The position numbers were made by a program, and so were the translations under genes. This document shows, in pieces, positions 8,893-16,996 of a stretch of 64,000 bases of DNA (the first letter of the stretch is position 1; the number at the start of each line of letters is the position of its first letter). The stretch comes from Halioglobus sp. (GTDB lineage: Bacteria > Pseudomonadota > Gammaproteobacteria > Pseudomonadales > Halieaceae). The notes beneath the pieces were generated by a model. That model had not been told where the DNA came from. It did no database searches and saw only the letters and a list, made by a program, of their open reading frames with translations. Location: the NCBI GenBank assembly GCA_020443345.1, contig JAGRIH010000063.1:1-64000 (forward strand), in the 5' to 3' direction.

Positions 8893-9618
8893 ATGTACCT
8901 AGCCGCCATATCTCACCGATCGGCAGACATTTCACGGGTTACGCGCTTTGTCATCGCCGCCGCCGCGGCGCTGCTGGTCCTGCCAGCGGCCGCCGATGAG
9001 CTGAACTACAACCTGTACGACCTGTCGGTCACGGCCCAGCGGCAGGTGGAGAACGACGTGATGGCGGTGACACTGACGGCCTCGCATCAGGCCGGTAAAT
9101 CCAGCGAGGTCACCGCCGCGGTAAACCGCCAGATGGCCGACGCCATCGCACTGCTCAAACAACAGCAGGATATCCACTACGAGACCGGCAACTACCAGAC
9201 TCATCCAGTCTACAAGGACCAGCACATTGCGGCGTGGCGCGCATCCCAGGAGCTGACGCTCAGAAGCCGCGACTTCGAGCAACTGGCCGGCGTGGTCGGC
9301 CGCCTGCAGGAACAGCTCAAGGTGGCCGGCATGCAGTTCGAGGTCAGCGACGAGCGGCGCGCCAAGGTACAGGACGAACTGCTGGTGGACGCACTCAGGC
9401 AGCTACAGCACCGCGCGGATCTGGTCCGCGCCACCATGGAGGCAGCGGACTACCTGCTGGTTTCAGCCAGCATCAACAGCAACGACTACGCTGCGCCCGT
9501 GCGCCGGGCGGTGCGCGGCGAGGCGATGCTGGCGGCCGATTCCGCGCCGGCGGTAGAGGGCGGCGACTCGCAAGTGCGGGTGATGGTGTCGGGACAGATC
9601 CAGCTGCAGTACGACTGA
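8893..9618 (+). CDS. SIMPL (DUF541) domain exported protein
   Basis: 241 residues from the ATG at 8893; a longer frame opens upstream inside alr but has no coding character there. Residues about 18-36 form a hydrophobic signal segment ending in LPAAADE. The rest, with LSVTAQRQVENDVMAVTLTA, ITYET-like spacing in QQDIHYETGNYQTHPVY and a C-terminal VRVMVSGQIQLQ, is the SIMPL/DUF541 pattern of periplasmic or outer-membrane-facing proteins. The precise function of this family is not settled. It stands alone between alr and ppx. Confidence 0.82.
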   Translation: MYLAAISHRSADISRVTRFVIAAAAALLVLPAAADELNYNLYDLSVTAQRQVENDVMAVTLTASHQAGKSSEVTAAVNRQMADAIALLKQQQDIHYETGNYQTHPVYKDQHIAAWRASQELTLRSRDFEQLAGVVGRLQEQLKVAGMQFEVSDERRAKVQDELLVDALRQLQHRADLVRATMEAADYLLVSASINSNDYAAPVRRAVRGEAMLAADSAPAVEGGDSQVRVMVSGQIQLQYD

Positions 9619-9695
9619 AGCACACAGCCAAACGCTGCACACGCTCTGACCACCGGGCTGTACAGCCACATTTTGTTTTCTGAATCGAGTACAGC

Positions 9696-11204
9696 GTGGA
9701 CGAGACCGAACGACAACCGCTCGCCGATGGCAGCCTGCTGGCGGCCATCGACCTGGGCAGCAACTCCTTTCACCTGATCATCGCCCGCGTCGAACACGGC
9801 GAGATCCGCCCGGTGCAGGCACTGGCAGAAAAAGTGCAACTGGGCGCCGGCCTGGAACACGGCGTACTGTCGCCGGAGGCCATCGAGCGCGGTCTGGAAT
9901 GCCTGTCCCGCTTCGCACAGTTACTGGAAACCATCGCGGTGGAACGGATTCGGGTGGTCGGCACCCATGCCCTGCGGGCCGCCGCCAACCGCTATGCCTT
10001 TACCCGGGCCGCCGCGCGCATCCTGGGCACCCGGGTGGACGTCATCTACGGTCGCGAAGAGGCGCGGCTGGTCTACCTGGGCGTGGCGCACACACTGGCG
10101 GACGATGCCCAGTCGCGGCTGGTGATCGACATCGGCGGCGGCAGCACGGAGTTCATCATCGGCCAGCGCTTCGAGCCGCTGCGCATGGAAAGCCTGCAGA
10201 TGGGCTGTGTCTCCTACGCCGAGACGTGGTTCCCTGAGGGCCGCATCAGCGCCGAGCGCTATCGCCGCGCCTACGACCGCGCCCGACTGCAGGTCTTTCG
10301 CATCCGCCACGCCTACCACGCCAGCCACTGGGAGGAGTGCGTGGGGGCCTCGGGAACGCTGCAGGCCATCGAAACCATCCTGGCGCAAAACGCCTGGTGT
10401 GCGAGCGGGATCGATAAAAACGGCCTGTCCGAACTGGAGCGGCGCCTGCTGCAATACAACAGCGTGGACGATATCGACGTACCGGGGCTGGCCCCGGCGC
10501 GGCGCAATGTGATCGTGCCGGGCGTGGCGATCACCAGCGCGCTGTTCGATGTGCTGGGCATCACCCACATGCGCACCTCGAAAGGTGCGCTGCGCGAGGG
10601 CGTGATCTACGACCTGGTGGGTCGCCTCACCCACGAGGACGTGCGCGAGCGCAGCGTGACTGCACTGATGCTGCGCCACGCTGTGGACGCCGCTACGGCG
10701 GACATCGTAGAGCGCCGGGCGCGCCTGTTGTATACCGCCACCCGCAAGGCCTGGCAGCTCACGGTGCAAGACTGGGACCTGCTGCACTGGGCGGCGCGCA
10801 CCCACGAGATCGGCATGTCCATCGCCCACAAGCATTTCAACCGGCACTCGGCCTACCTGCTGCGCAACACGGATCTGCCCGGCTTTTCCCAGGAAGAGCA
10901 GGAGCAACTGGCACTGCTGGCGCTGTTACACCGCGGCAAGCTGCGCCTGGAACTGCTGGCCGATGTACCCGCGGCGGAGCTGCCGCGGCTGCAGTACCTG
11001 GTGTGCATCGTGCGCCTGGCGACCTGTTTCAAGTACGTGGAACAACTGGAACAACTGCCGGATTTTTCCATTCTGGCCAGCGAGCGCGCCCTGACCCTGG
11101 AGTTCCCCGAGGGCTGGCTCGCCCAGCACCCCCTGACCGCCAGAGAACTGGAGTGCGAGCAGGAGATGCTGGGCCGGCTGGATCTGGCACTCAGCATCAG
11201 CTGA
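9696..11204 (+). CDS. ppx: exopolyphosphatase / guanosine pentaphosphatase family
   Basis: 502 residues from GTG at 9696, full length for proteobacterial Ppx. The ASKHA phosphate-binding loops are seen as AAIDLGSNSFHLIIARV near residue 10 and LVIDIGGGSTEFIIG near 145. A C-terminal HD-like helical region (LLHWAARTHEIGMSIAHKHF near 360) is typical of Ppx. The enzyme releases phosphate from polyphosphate, and GppA paralogues act on pppGpp. Length and the C-terminal domain favour Ppx, but GppA activity cannot be excluded. It converges with the gspB gene, 10 bases away. Confidence 0.92.
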   Translation: MDETERQPLADGSLLAAIDLGSNSFHLIIARVEHGEIRPVQALAEKVQLGAGLEHGVLSPEAIERGLECLSRFAQLLETIAVERIRVVGTHALRAAANRYAFTRAAARILGTRVDVIYGREEARLVYLGVAHTLADDAQSRLVIDIGGGSTEFIIGQRFEPLRMESLQMGCVSYAETWFPEGRISAERYRRAYDRARLQVFRIRHAYHASHWEECVGASGTLQAIETILAQNAWCASGIDKNGLSELERRLLQYNSVDDIDVPGLAPARRNVIVPGVAITSALFDVLGITHMRTSKGALREGVIYDLVGRLTHEDVRERSVTALMLRHAVDAATADIVERRARLLYTATRKAWQLTVQDWDLLHWAARTHEIGMSIAHKHFNRHSAYLLRNTDLPGFSQEEQEQLALLALLHRGKLRLELLADVPAAELPRLQYLVCIVRLATCFKYVEQLEQLPDFSILASERALTLEFPEGWLAQHPLTARELECEQEMLGRLDLALSIS

Positions 11205-11214
11205 TGGCGCCGCC

Positions 11215-12108
11215 CTACAGATTGACCCAACTGTTCAGCGCACGCAGGCGAAACGCGGTTCCCCGGTAATTCAACACCACCGAATCCGCCAGGATCGCCT
11301 CGACGCTCAAGCCCGGCGCCGCGCTGTCGCCGACGCGCAGCAGTTTGCCGTTGAGCGTCACGGTGGAGCGCCCGGAATCGCCTGCCGCAGGTCGGCCGAC
11401 GTAATCGTGCCGCGCGTACAGGATAGTGGGGATACTGTCCCTGGTCTGCTGCGACAATTCCATTAAAAAGGGCGCCGGGTGCTCGAGAAGCTGCCGGTTG
11501 GCCAGCTCGTTCTGTGCCTGTTTCGCCAGCCGTTCAATAGCCAGCGCACGCTCCTCGGGCTGAACCGGGTCGGGCTTGGCGGCCGCTGGCGGCGCGTGGT
11601 CGGCGGTCGCACCGGCGGACGAGGGTGCGGGAGCGGCCGCGGACTGCGGCTGTCGATAGAGCGCCGCCACCGCGGCGGCGTCTCGCGCGATCGGGGGCGG
11701 CGCAGCGGCTGCGGCGGTCCCGTCCGCCGGGGCGGGCAGTGGCGTGGGTGGCGTTGTGGGCGACGGGTCGGCCGGCCCTGCCGCCGACGGGGCCGGCGCT
11801 ACCGTTGCGGGCGCGCCGGCCGCAGTTGGCGCCGGCGCGGCGGGGCGCACAGCCGGCTCGGACACCGTGTCGATTCCGAGCGCGGCCGCTGGCGCAGCGC
11901 GGCTGTGGCTGTGCCAGCGGCGCTCCAGCAGCAGCGCGGCGATCACCAGCAGGGCCGCCAGCAGGGCCAGCCAAGGCAGCCGGGCGCGCCAGCGGCCGGC
12001 ACCCCACGGCCCCGGCTCAGCGCTGTCGGGGTAGTGCCGGGAGGCGATGTCGGGCACCGCCCCGGTATCGCGTCGCGAGCGGTTGAGCGCGTCCAGTATC
12101 AGCGACAT
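11215..12108 (-). CDS. gspB: GspB-like type II secretion accessory protein
   Basis: About 297 residues from the ATG at 12108, whose product begins MSLILDALNRSRRD, the conserved GspB/ExeB cytoplasmic start. A few upstream in-frame codons are probably untranslated. A transmembrane helix follows at about residues 40-60, then a long proline/alanine-rich periplasmic linker. The C-terminal T2SSB domain ends SVEAILADSVVLNYRGTAF-LRALNSWVNL. ExeB acts with ExeA to place the type II secretin through the peptidoglycan. It lies 28 bases after the ExeA-like gene. No other type II secretion genes are in the window. Confidence 0.88.
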   Translation of the reverse strand: MSLILDALNRSRRDTGAVPDIASRHYPDSAEPGPWGAGRWRARLPWLALLAALLVIAALLLERRWHSHSRAAPAAALGIDTVSEPAVRPAAPAPTAAGAPATVAPAPSAAGPADPSPTTPPTPLPAPADGTAAAAAPPPIARDAAAVAALYRQPQSAAAPAPSSAGATADHAPPAAAKPDPVQPEERALAIERLAKQAQNELANRQLLEHPAPFLMELSQQTRDSIPTILYARHDYVGRPAAGDSGRSTVTLNGKLLRVGDSAAPGLSVEAILADSVVLNYRGTAFRLRALNSWVNL

Positions 12109-12136
12109 CGCAGCGTCCCGGCAGCGGCGCACCTGT

Positions 12137-13903
12137 TCACTGCAGCACCGCCTGCACGGCCCCCGACACCTGCTGTCGGGCCGCCGCCGCGGTCAGGTCG
12201 ATACCCAACTGTTCATTCAGCTTGAGCAGGGTCTGCGCGCCCACCACCCCGTCATCGTCGAGGCCGTGGCGGCGCTGGAACAGGCGCACGCGCTGCTGCA
12301 GCGCGGTATTGAAACGTCGCCCCGCCAATGCGCTCGGCTGCCCGTCCAGGCGGGCAAAGAGTGCCGCTACCTGCGCCACCACCGCGCCCTCGTCACCGCG
12401 CGCCAGCGGCCGTTTGAAGCCGACCGGCGGGTGCCACAAAAACTGGTAGCGACCGGTCCACTGCGCGCCCAGTTCCGCCAGGTCCACCGGCACGGCGGAG
12501 CTGCCGGTCAGCGCCCACCCGCTGCGCCCTGCGATGCCCGCCAGTACCACGCTTCCGGCAAAGCGCTCGGGGGTAATCACCTGCAGCAGTAACGGACGAT
12601 CGAAGCCGGCCAGGTCGTCCCAGGTCTGCGCCTGGCCGGCAATACAGGCCACCCCGCGATACGCCTCCTGCGGACAGGTATCCCCGGGGGGCGGCTGGAC
12701 CGATGCCAGCGCCCACAATACCGCCTGTGCACGCGGTGCACTCAACAGCCAGGGTGCGGCACGCCGCGCTGCGACCTCACCGGGCGTTGCGCCCGTTGCC
12801 CAGGGCCGCTGCGCCGCTTCCGGTCGCTGCGCGGCTTGTGAGAGCGCCGCACCCGGCGACTCGGGCGACGCTGCCGCGACCGGGCCACTACTATCCGTCG
12901 GCCGTGACGAGGCCGGGGCCGACGGGCCACCGGCTGCGGGATTGAGCGCCAGCGCCGCCGGGGTCGGTGCGCCCAGGCTGCCAGCGGTGTCGCGCGCCAG
13001 TAGCCACCAGGCGACGCCCGGCACTGCCAGCACGCCCAGCAAAACAGGCAGCGCCGGCCAGTAGCGCCGCAGCGCGCCCCGCCCGCCCGTTGCGCCCAGG
13101 ACCTCGCGGGCGGCCAGGCGCAGCATGGCCCCATCCGCGCGCGTCCTGTTGCGCCCGTAGACACCCAGCAGGATGCGATCACACAGCACGTTGATCAACC
13201 GCGGGATACCCCGGGTGCGGCGGTAGATGCCGCGGATCACGCCAGCCGGAAACACCTCGCGGTCCGCGGCCATGCCGGCCACCTGGAGGCGGTGGCGGAT
13301 ATAGGCGCCGGTCTCGGCCAGGTTGAGCGGCTCCAGGTTGTAGCGGGCGGTGATCCGCTGGTTGAGCTGACGCAACTGCGGCTGGGCCAGCATATGGGCC
13401 AGTTCGGGCTGCCCGATGAGAATGATCTGCAGTAGTTTTTCACTGTGTGTTTCCAGGTTGGTCAACAGGCGGATCTGCTCGAGCACCTCGAAATCCAGGT
13501 GCTGTGCCTCGTCGATCAGCAACACCGTCCTGCGACCGCGCGCATGGTTGTCCAGCAGATAGCGGTGCAGGCTGTCGGTCAGGGTCTTGAGGGTGTGGTT
13601 TTCAACATCGTAGTCGATGCCCAGTTCATCGCAGACAGCGGCCAGCAGTTCCATGGCATGCATGGCCGGGTTGAGGACGATGGCGATATCTGTGTTGTCC
13701 GGCAGTTGCTGCAGCAGACAGCGGTTGAGGGTGGTCTTGCCCGTCCCCACTTCGCCGGTGAGCAGGATAAAACCGCCCCCCGCGCCGACGCCATACAGCA
13801 GATGCGCCAGGGCGTCCCGGTGCCGGGCGCTCATGAACAGATAGCGGGGATTGACCGCTATGGAAAACGGGGCTTCGCTCAGCCCGAAATAGTGGTTGTA
13901 CAT
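12137..13903 (-). CDS. gspA: GspA/ExeA-like AAA ATPase with peptidoglycan-binding domain
   Basis: 588 residues. An N-terminal AAA domain has Walker A GEVGTGKT at residues 50-57 and Walker B LLIDEAQ at 128-134, after the conserved start MYNHYFGLSEAPFSIAVNPR. A transmembrane helix lies near residues 275-300, followed by an Ala/Pro/Ser-rich periplasmic linker, a peptidase-like middle region, and a C-terminal peptidoglycan-binding fold with RVRLFQRRHGLDDDGVVGAQT. ExeA remodels peptidoglycan so that the GspD secretin can assemble. It pairs with gspB downstream. Confidence 0.92.
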   Translation of the reverse strand: MYNHYFGLSEAPFSIAVNPRYLFMSARHRDALAHLLYGVGAGGGFILLTGEVGTGKTTLNRCLLQQLPDNTDIAIVLNPAMHAMELLAAVCDELGIDYDVENHTLKTLTDSLHRYLLDNHARGRRTVLLIDEAQHLDFEVLEQIRLLTNLETHSEKLLQIILIGQPELAHMLAQPQLRQLNQRITARYNLEPLNLAETGAYIRHRLQVAGMAADREVFPAGVIRGIYRRTRGIPRLINVLCDRILLGVYGRNRTRADGAMLRLAAREVLGATGGRGALRRYWPALPVLLGVLAVPGVAWWLLARDTAGSLGAPTPAALALNPAAGGPSAPASSRPTDSSGPVAAASPESPGAALSQAAQRPEAAQRPWATGATPGEVAARRAAPWLLSAPRAQAVLWALASVQPPPGDTCPQEAYRGVACIAGQAQTWDDLAGFDRPLLLQVITPERFAGSVVLAGIAGRSGWALTGSSAVPVDLAELGAQWTGRYQFLWHPPVGFKRPLARGDEGAVVAQVAALFARLDGQPSALAGRRFNTALQQRVRLFQRRHGLDDDGVVGAQTLLKLNEQLGIDLTAAAARQQVSGAVQAVLQ

Positions 13904-14017
13904 TCAGCCGCGAGCCAGTCGTCGGTGCGTGGGGTCTGCGCTGCATTATGCCCAAGGCCCCGCGGCAATGCCATGCGCGCACCGTGGCAACGCGACGGAC
14001 GGACGACAGGCTCCTGT

Positions 14018-14149
14018 CTAGAAAGTGTCTGTTTCGTCGCGCTCGTCGGGGTCGGAGATGTCGCGCCGCCCGGCCCGCGCGCCCAGGGTGTGCACCGCGG
14101 CGGCCGCAAGAACCGTCAGCATGACGAACAGTAGCGCTTGCGCAAACAT
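14018..14149 (-). CDS. small single-pass membrane protein, 43 residues, unknown
   Basis: Too short for routine gene lists, but well supported: a strong GGGAGGG ribosome binding site lies 6 bases before the ATG at 14149. The product has one hydrophobic helix (residues about 3-24, FAQALLFVMLTVLAAAAVHT), then an arginine patch, then an acidic tail DISDPDERDETDTF. A positive-then-acidic tail after one helix suggests an N-out or N-in single-pass protein of the inner membrane. It precedes the gspA-like gene by about 115 bases on the same strand. I do not recognise a family. Confidence 0.6.
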   Translation of the reverse strand: MFAQALLFVMLTVLAAAAVHTLGARAGRRDISDPDERDETDTF

Positions 14150-14174
14150 GTTCAACCCTCCCGTCGCTTGTGAT

Positions 14175-14190
14175 TTGAATCTTCATTCAA
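14175..14190. promoter_or_regulatory. inverted repeat TTGAAT-N4-ATTCAA, candidate operator
   Basis: A perfect 6+6 base inverted repeat with a four-base spacer lies 26 bases upstream of the small membrane protein's start codon, in an AT-rich stretch. The form is like TetR-family operators. No regulator gene is adjacent, so the binder is unknown. Confidence 0.3.
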
Positions 14191-14599
14191 CCAAGCGGGA
14201 GTAGAATTAGCATACTAAAAAAGGAAACAAAGGCTTGCGATTTACCCTGACATACCCGTTTATTCCTGATAATTCAGTGAGATATGAAACGTGACCGGTG
14301 TGTGCGCGGCAATCCGGTTGTGAATAATTCACCTTCGGACACCATGCGAAACCAGTACCTGTGACCCTGACGACTCGAATACCGGCAAGCAGTGGATGAG
14401 ATCATTGCGCTGGACTCAGGTCCACCTGCAGTACGCGATCACCGGCAAACGGGCCGATACATGGCCGGGAGCCGACCTGCAGACCAACTGTACCGGACCC
14501 CATCGGCGCATCGGGGGTGTAGAACAGTGTTTTACGGGCGAGGGTGTCGGGATCGGGCTCGACAATGGCAAAGGTTATCGGGCCATAATTGATGCAACA
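14191..14599. other. intergenic stretch without a convincing gene
   Basis: The right half (14402-14593) holds a minus-strand frame of about 60 codons, in the same frame as the upstream oxidoreductase stop, with gene-like GC at third positions but no start codon. It might be the tail of a decayed gene. The left part, 14200-14290, is AT-rich and could hold the promoter of the small protein and gspA. No RNA gene was seen. Confidence 0.3.
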
Positions 14600-15439
14600 T
14601 CAGCCACGGCGCCAGAATGCAGCTGTTTTCCACATCGCTTCGAGCTTGATATCCAGGCCTCCCGCCGGCGGCGCTTGGTTCGCCCAGGGCATCAATACCA
14701 CGCCGCGTATACCCAGCCGTTCGAGCCGTCGCACGTAGTCGTCGCTGAGCCGCTCGGTGGCAATGACATACTTTTGCGCCCTGCCGCCCGACATCTCGTC
14801 CAGCGTGCCCAGCAAGTCCTCCAGCTCGTCGAGGGGGTGGTTCATGCCGATCCAGCCGCGGTTGGCCGCTGCACGCCTGATCGCAATGGGTGAGTTGCCG
14901 CCAATATAGATATCCGGCGCGGTGGCGGGCCGGGGCGCGATGCCCACATCCTGAAACCGGTAATGCTCGCCCTCAAAGCTGAACAGGTCGTTACGCCACA
15001 GCCCCTTGATGACTTCGATGGACTCGACAAAGCGCGCGCCGCGGGTTTTCGGGTCGTGTCCCAACAGCGCGATCTCGTCCGTGTTCCAGCCCGGCGTAAT
15101 GCCCAGCGCGAAGCGGTTGTCGGTCAAATCGGCCAGTGCCGCACTCTGCTTGGCCACGGTGAAAGGATCGCGCATGCCCATCACATAGGCGTAAGTCATA
15201 AAGCGCAGCGTGTCGGTAACCGCACCCATCACCGCCGCAGTCGTGATCGGCTCGATGTTTGGAATTCCCGGGTCGTAAGGGATACCCTGTATCGGGTGTC
15301 GGCTCTGCTGCTGTTTGGGCAGGGCGACGTGATCCGGCAGTGCCACCCCCGTGTATCCCAGGGCCTGCGCCTCACGGGCGATGGCCTTTACATGGTCGCC
15401 ATTGTTGTTTTCATGAAACCACGCCAACCAGTATTCCAT
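14600..15439 (-). CDS. LLM-class (F420- or flavin-dependent) oxidoreductase
   Basis: About 279 residues from the ATG at 15439, which has an AGGAGC ribosome binding site 8 bases upstream; a longer frame to 15514 has no such signal. The luciferase-like TIM barrel is shown by MEYWLAWFHENN, REAQALGYTGVALPDHV, DPFTVAKQSAALADLTDNRFALGITPGWN and GIAPRPATAPDIYIGGNS. This family uses reduced F420 or FMN to oxidise small molecules. Which cofactor and substrate are used cannot be read here. The gene ends the leftward run after the Dlt-like operon, separated from it by an XdhC remnant. Confidence 0.85.
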   Translation of the reverse strand: MEYWLAWFHENNNGDHVKAIAREAQALGYTGVALPDHVALPKQQQSRHPIQGIPYDPGIPNIEPITTAAVMGAVTDTLRFMTYAYVMGMRDPFTVAKQSAALADLTDNRFALGITPGWNTDEIALLGHDPKTRGARFVESIEVIKGLWRNDLFSFEGEHYRFQDVGIAPRPATAPDIYIGGNSPIAIRRAAANRGWIGMNHPLDELEDLLGTLDEMSGGRAQKYVIATERLSDDYVRRLERLGIRGVVLMPWANQAPPAGGLDIKLEAMWKTAAFWRRG

Positions 15440-15497
15440 CCGTGCTGCTCCTGTATCGTCCAAAGCCTGTCCGCTCGCGCCCGCCGTCGCCATGCGC

Positions 15498-15746
15498 TCA
15501 GCCGTGAATATCACCCATCTTGTTTTTCAGCGCAATGGGTTCCTGCTTGCGGATGACGGCGAGCATTTCCGCCATGATTGCCACCGCGATTTCCTGCGCG
15601 GTCTCACCGCCGATATTCAATCCTGCCGGGGCGTAGATGCACTCGAAAAAATCGTAGTCCACGTCGGGAAACTGTGCCATAAACCCGGCGGGAAATGCCG
15701 CTCGCAGGCCGGGCCAGGCCGCGGGGCGCACCGGGCGGGAAAGTGT
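15498..15746 (-). pseudogene. C-terminal remnant of an XdhC/CoxI-family protein
   Basis: About 80 codons are open. The stretch APAGLNIGGETAQEIAVAIM with the following AEMLAVIRKQEP matches the C-terminal Rossmann end of XdhC-type molybdenum cofactor maturation proteins (family form GLDIG-x-TPEEIA-x-SILAE). The N-terminal two thirds are missing: an in-frame stop lies at 15747-15749, just after the end of the microprotein gene. No xanthine dehydrogenase genes are nearby. I read it as a truncated leftover. A short independent gene starting at the GTG at 15731 is the alternative. Confidence 0.55.
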
Positions 15747-15770
15747 TCACTGGTGTGTCGACCATCGATA

Positions 15771-15926
15771 TCAGCGGCCGATATCCAGATAGATGAGCCC
15801 AAACGTAGTCGGCGGAATCAGCAGGGTGATAATAAGCACCAGCAGCGCAGCGTACACCCCGGACAACAGCACAGCGGACAGCCAGGTGGGAAGCCGGCGC
15901 TTGCAGGTGCGAAACAGCGGGGTCAT
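15771..15926 (-). CDS. 51-residue membrane microprotein, DltX-like by position and tail
   Basis: Start ATG at 15926 overlaps the MBOAT stop (ATGA), which argues strongly that this is translated. The product has a basic N-terminus (FRTCKRRLPTW), one transmembrane helix (about residues 16-38, SAVLLSGVYAALLVLIITLL), and a short tail TTFGLIYLDIGR. In Gram-positive Dlt systems a small protein, DltX, has one helix and a hydrophobic C-terminal tail with a conserved tyrosine that relays D-alanine from the MBOAT DltB to DltD. The tail here, LIYLDIGR, has a comparable lone tyrosine. The DltX match is inference; no alignment could be run. Confidence 0.65.
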   Translation of the reverse strand: MTPLFRTCKRRLPTWLSAVLLSGVYAALLVLIITLLIPPTTFGLIYLDIGR

Positions 15927-16996
15927 GCAGCAACTCCATGCAAGACAAGCAGTACGACCGGTTTGGTGAGTGTCAGCCACAGCGGTACGGACGCCCAGGC
16001 GAGCACTCTGGCCAGGCTCGCGGGCATGGCCGGTGGGTATCTGCGCAGCATATGGGTCAGAGCGATACCCAGGCTTTGCCAGATCGCCCACAACAGGTAG
16101 TAGGCACTGGCCTGGTGCCAAAAGCCCATGGCGAGCATCGCGGCAAGCAGGCCCACCAGGGCATTGCGCGAGGCGGCGGCAACCGGTCGAAAGACATAGT
16201 CGCGACACCAGTGAGACAGCGTCATATGCCAGCGCGACCAGAAATCAATCAGGTTCCGCGCCGCCCACGGGCGCCGGAAATTTTCCTCCAGCACCAGTCC
16301 GCACATGAGCGCCAGTCCGATCGCAATGGCGCTGAGCCCGGCAAAACTGCAGTAAATATGCAGCCAATCGAACGCGCTGTCGACCCAGTGCCTGATGAAC
16401 GCGCTCTGCTCGATCGCCAGTGTATTGGCGGCTCCGGCGAGGCGCCGCACTGCCCAGCTGGCCAGTACAACCGTCAGGGCAAAGCCGATCAATACCCTCT
16501 CGGCGCCGCAGAAAAACTGTGCCGGGCTCACGCGTCTGCGCCGACACTGGCGCTCAAAGTGCGGCAGGCGGTGAATGGGGCCGGCCATGATAACCGGCGC
16601 GAACAACTGGTAGCGCAGGTAATCGGCGCAGCGCGGCGCGCAAATCCTGCCCGTCCACCACTCGGACAGCACGTGGATGTGGCGCAACGTAAAGTAGGCG
16701 CCGCCGATCCACACCAGCGTGTCCAGCTCCCGCGTGGCAAACAACAGTGCGGTCAGCACTGCGGTCAATGCCGAGAAAACAAGGCCCTTGCGACGCTCTG
16801 CCCAGGCATTGCGCATGGCGCTGACGACAATGACAGATGATGCCAGCAGCCACACAGCCGAAGCCGGCGACAACAGGGCGACGCTCGTCAGGGCCACCAC
16901 TGCCATTGCATCCAGGCCGCGATTGCCTTCGATACAGATTGCCAGGACCACGCCGAGGAGACTGGCACAGAACAGGAACAGGGCGGCAATGGTCAC
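15923..16996 (-). CDS. MBOAT-family membrane O-acyltransferase (DltB-like)
   Basis: 357 residues from the GTG at 16996, which overlaps the upstream stop as GTGA; the frame is open further up, but that lies inside the SGNH gene. About ten hydrophobic segments are visible. The MBOAT core is seen in NLIDFWSRWHMTLSHWCRDYVFRP (near residue 255) and AMLAMGFWHQASAYYLLWAIWQ (near 300), where the second histidine is the usual catalytic one. DltB/AlgI-type proteins pass an acyl group from a cytoplasmic donor across the inner membrane. Here the donor would be the carrier domain fused to the upstream ligase. Confidence 0.88.
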   Translation of the reverse strand: MTIAALFLFCASLLGVVLAICIEGNRGLDAMAVVALTSVALLSPASAVWLLASSVIVVSAMRNAWAERRKGLVFSALTAVLTALLFATRELDTLVWIGGAYFTLRHIHVLSEWWTGRICAPRCADYLRYQLFAPVIMAGPIHRLPHFERQCRRRRVSPAQFFCGAERVLIGFALTVVLASWAVRRLAGAANTLAIEQSAFIRHWVDSAFDWLHIYCSFAGLSAIAIGLALMCGLVLEENFRRPWAARNLIDFWSRWHMTLSHWCRDYVFRPVAAASRNALVGLLAAMLAMGFWHQASAYYLLWAIWQSLGIALTHMLRRYPPAMPASLARVLAWASVPLWLTLTKPVVLLVLHGVAA

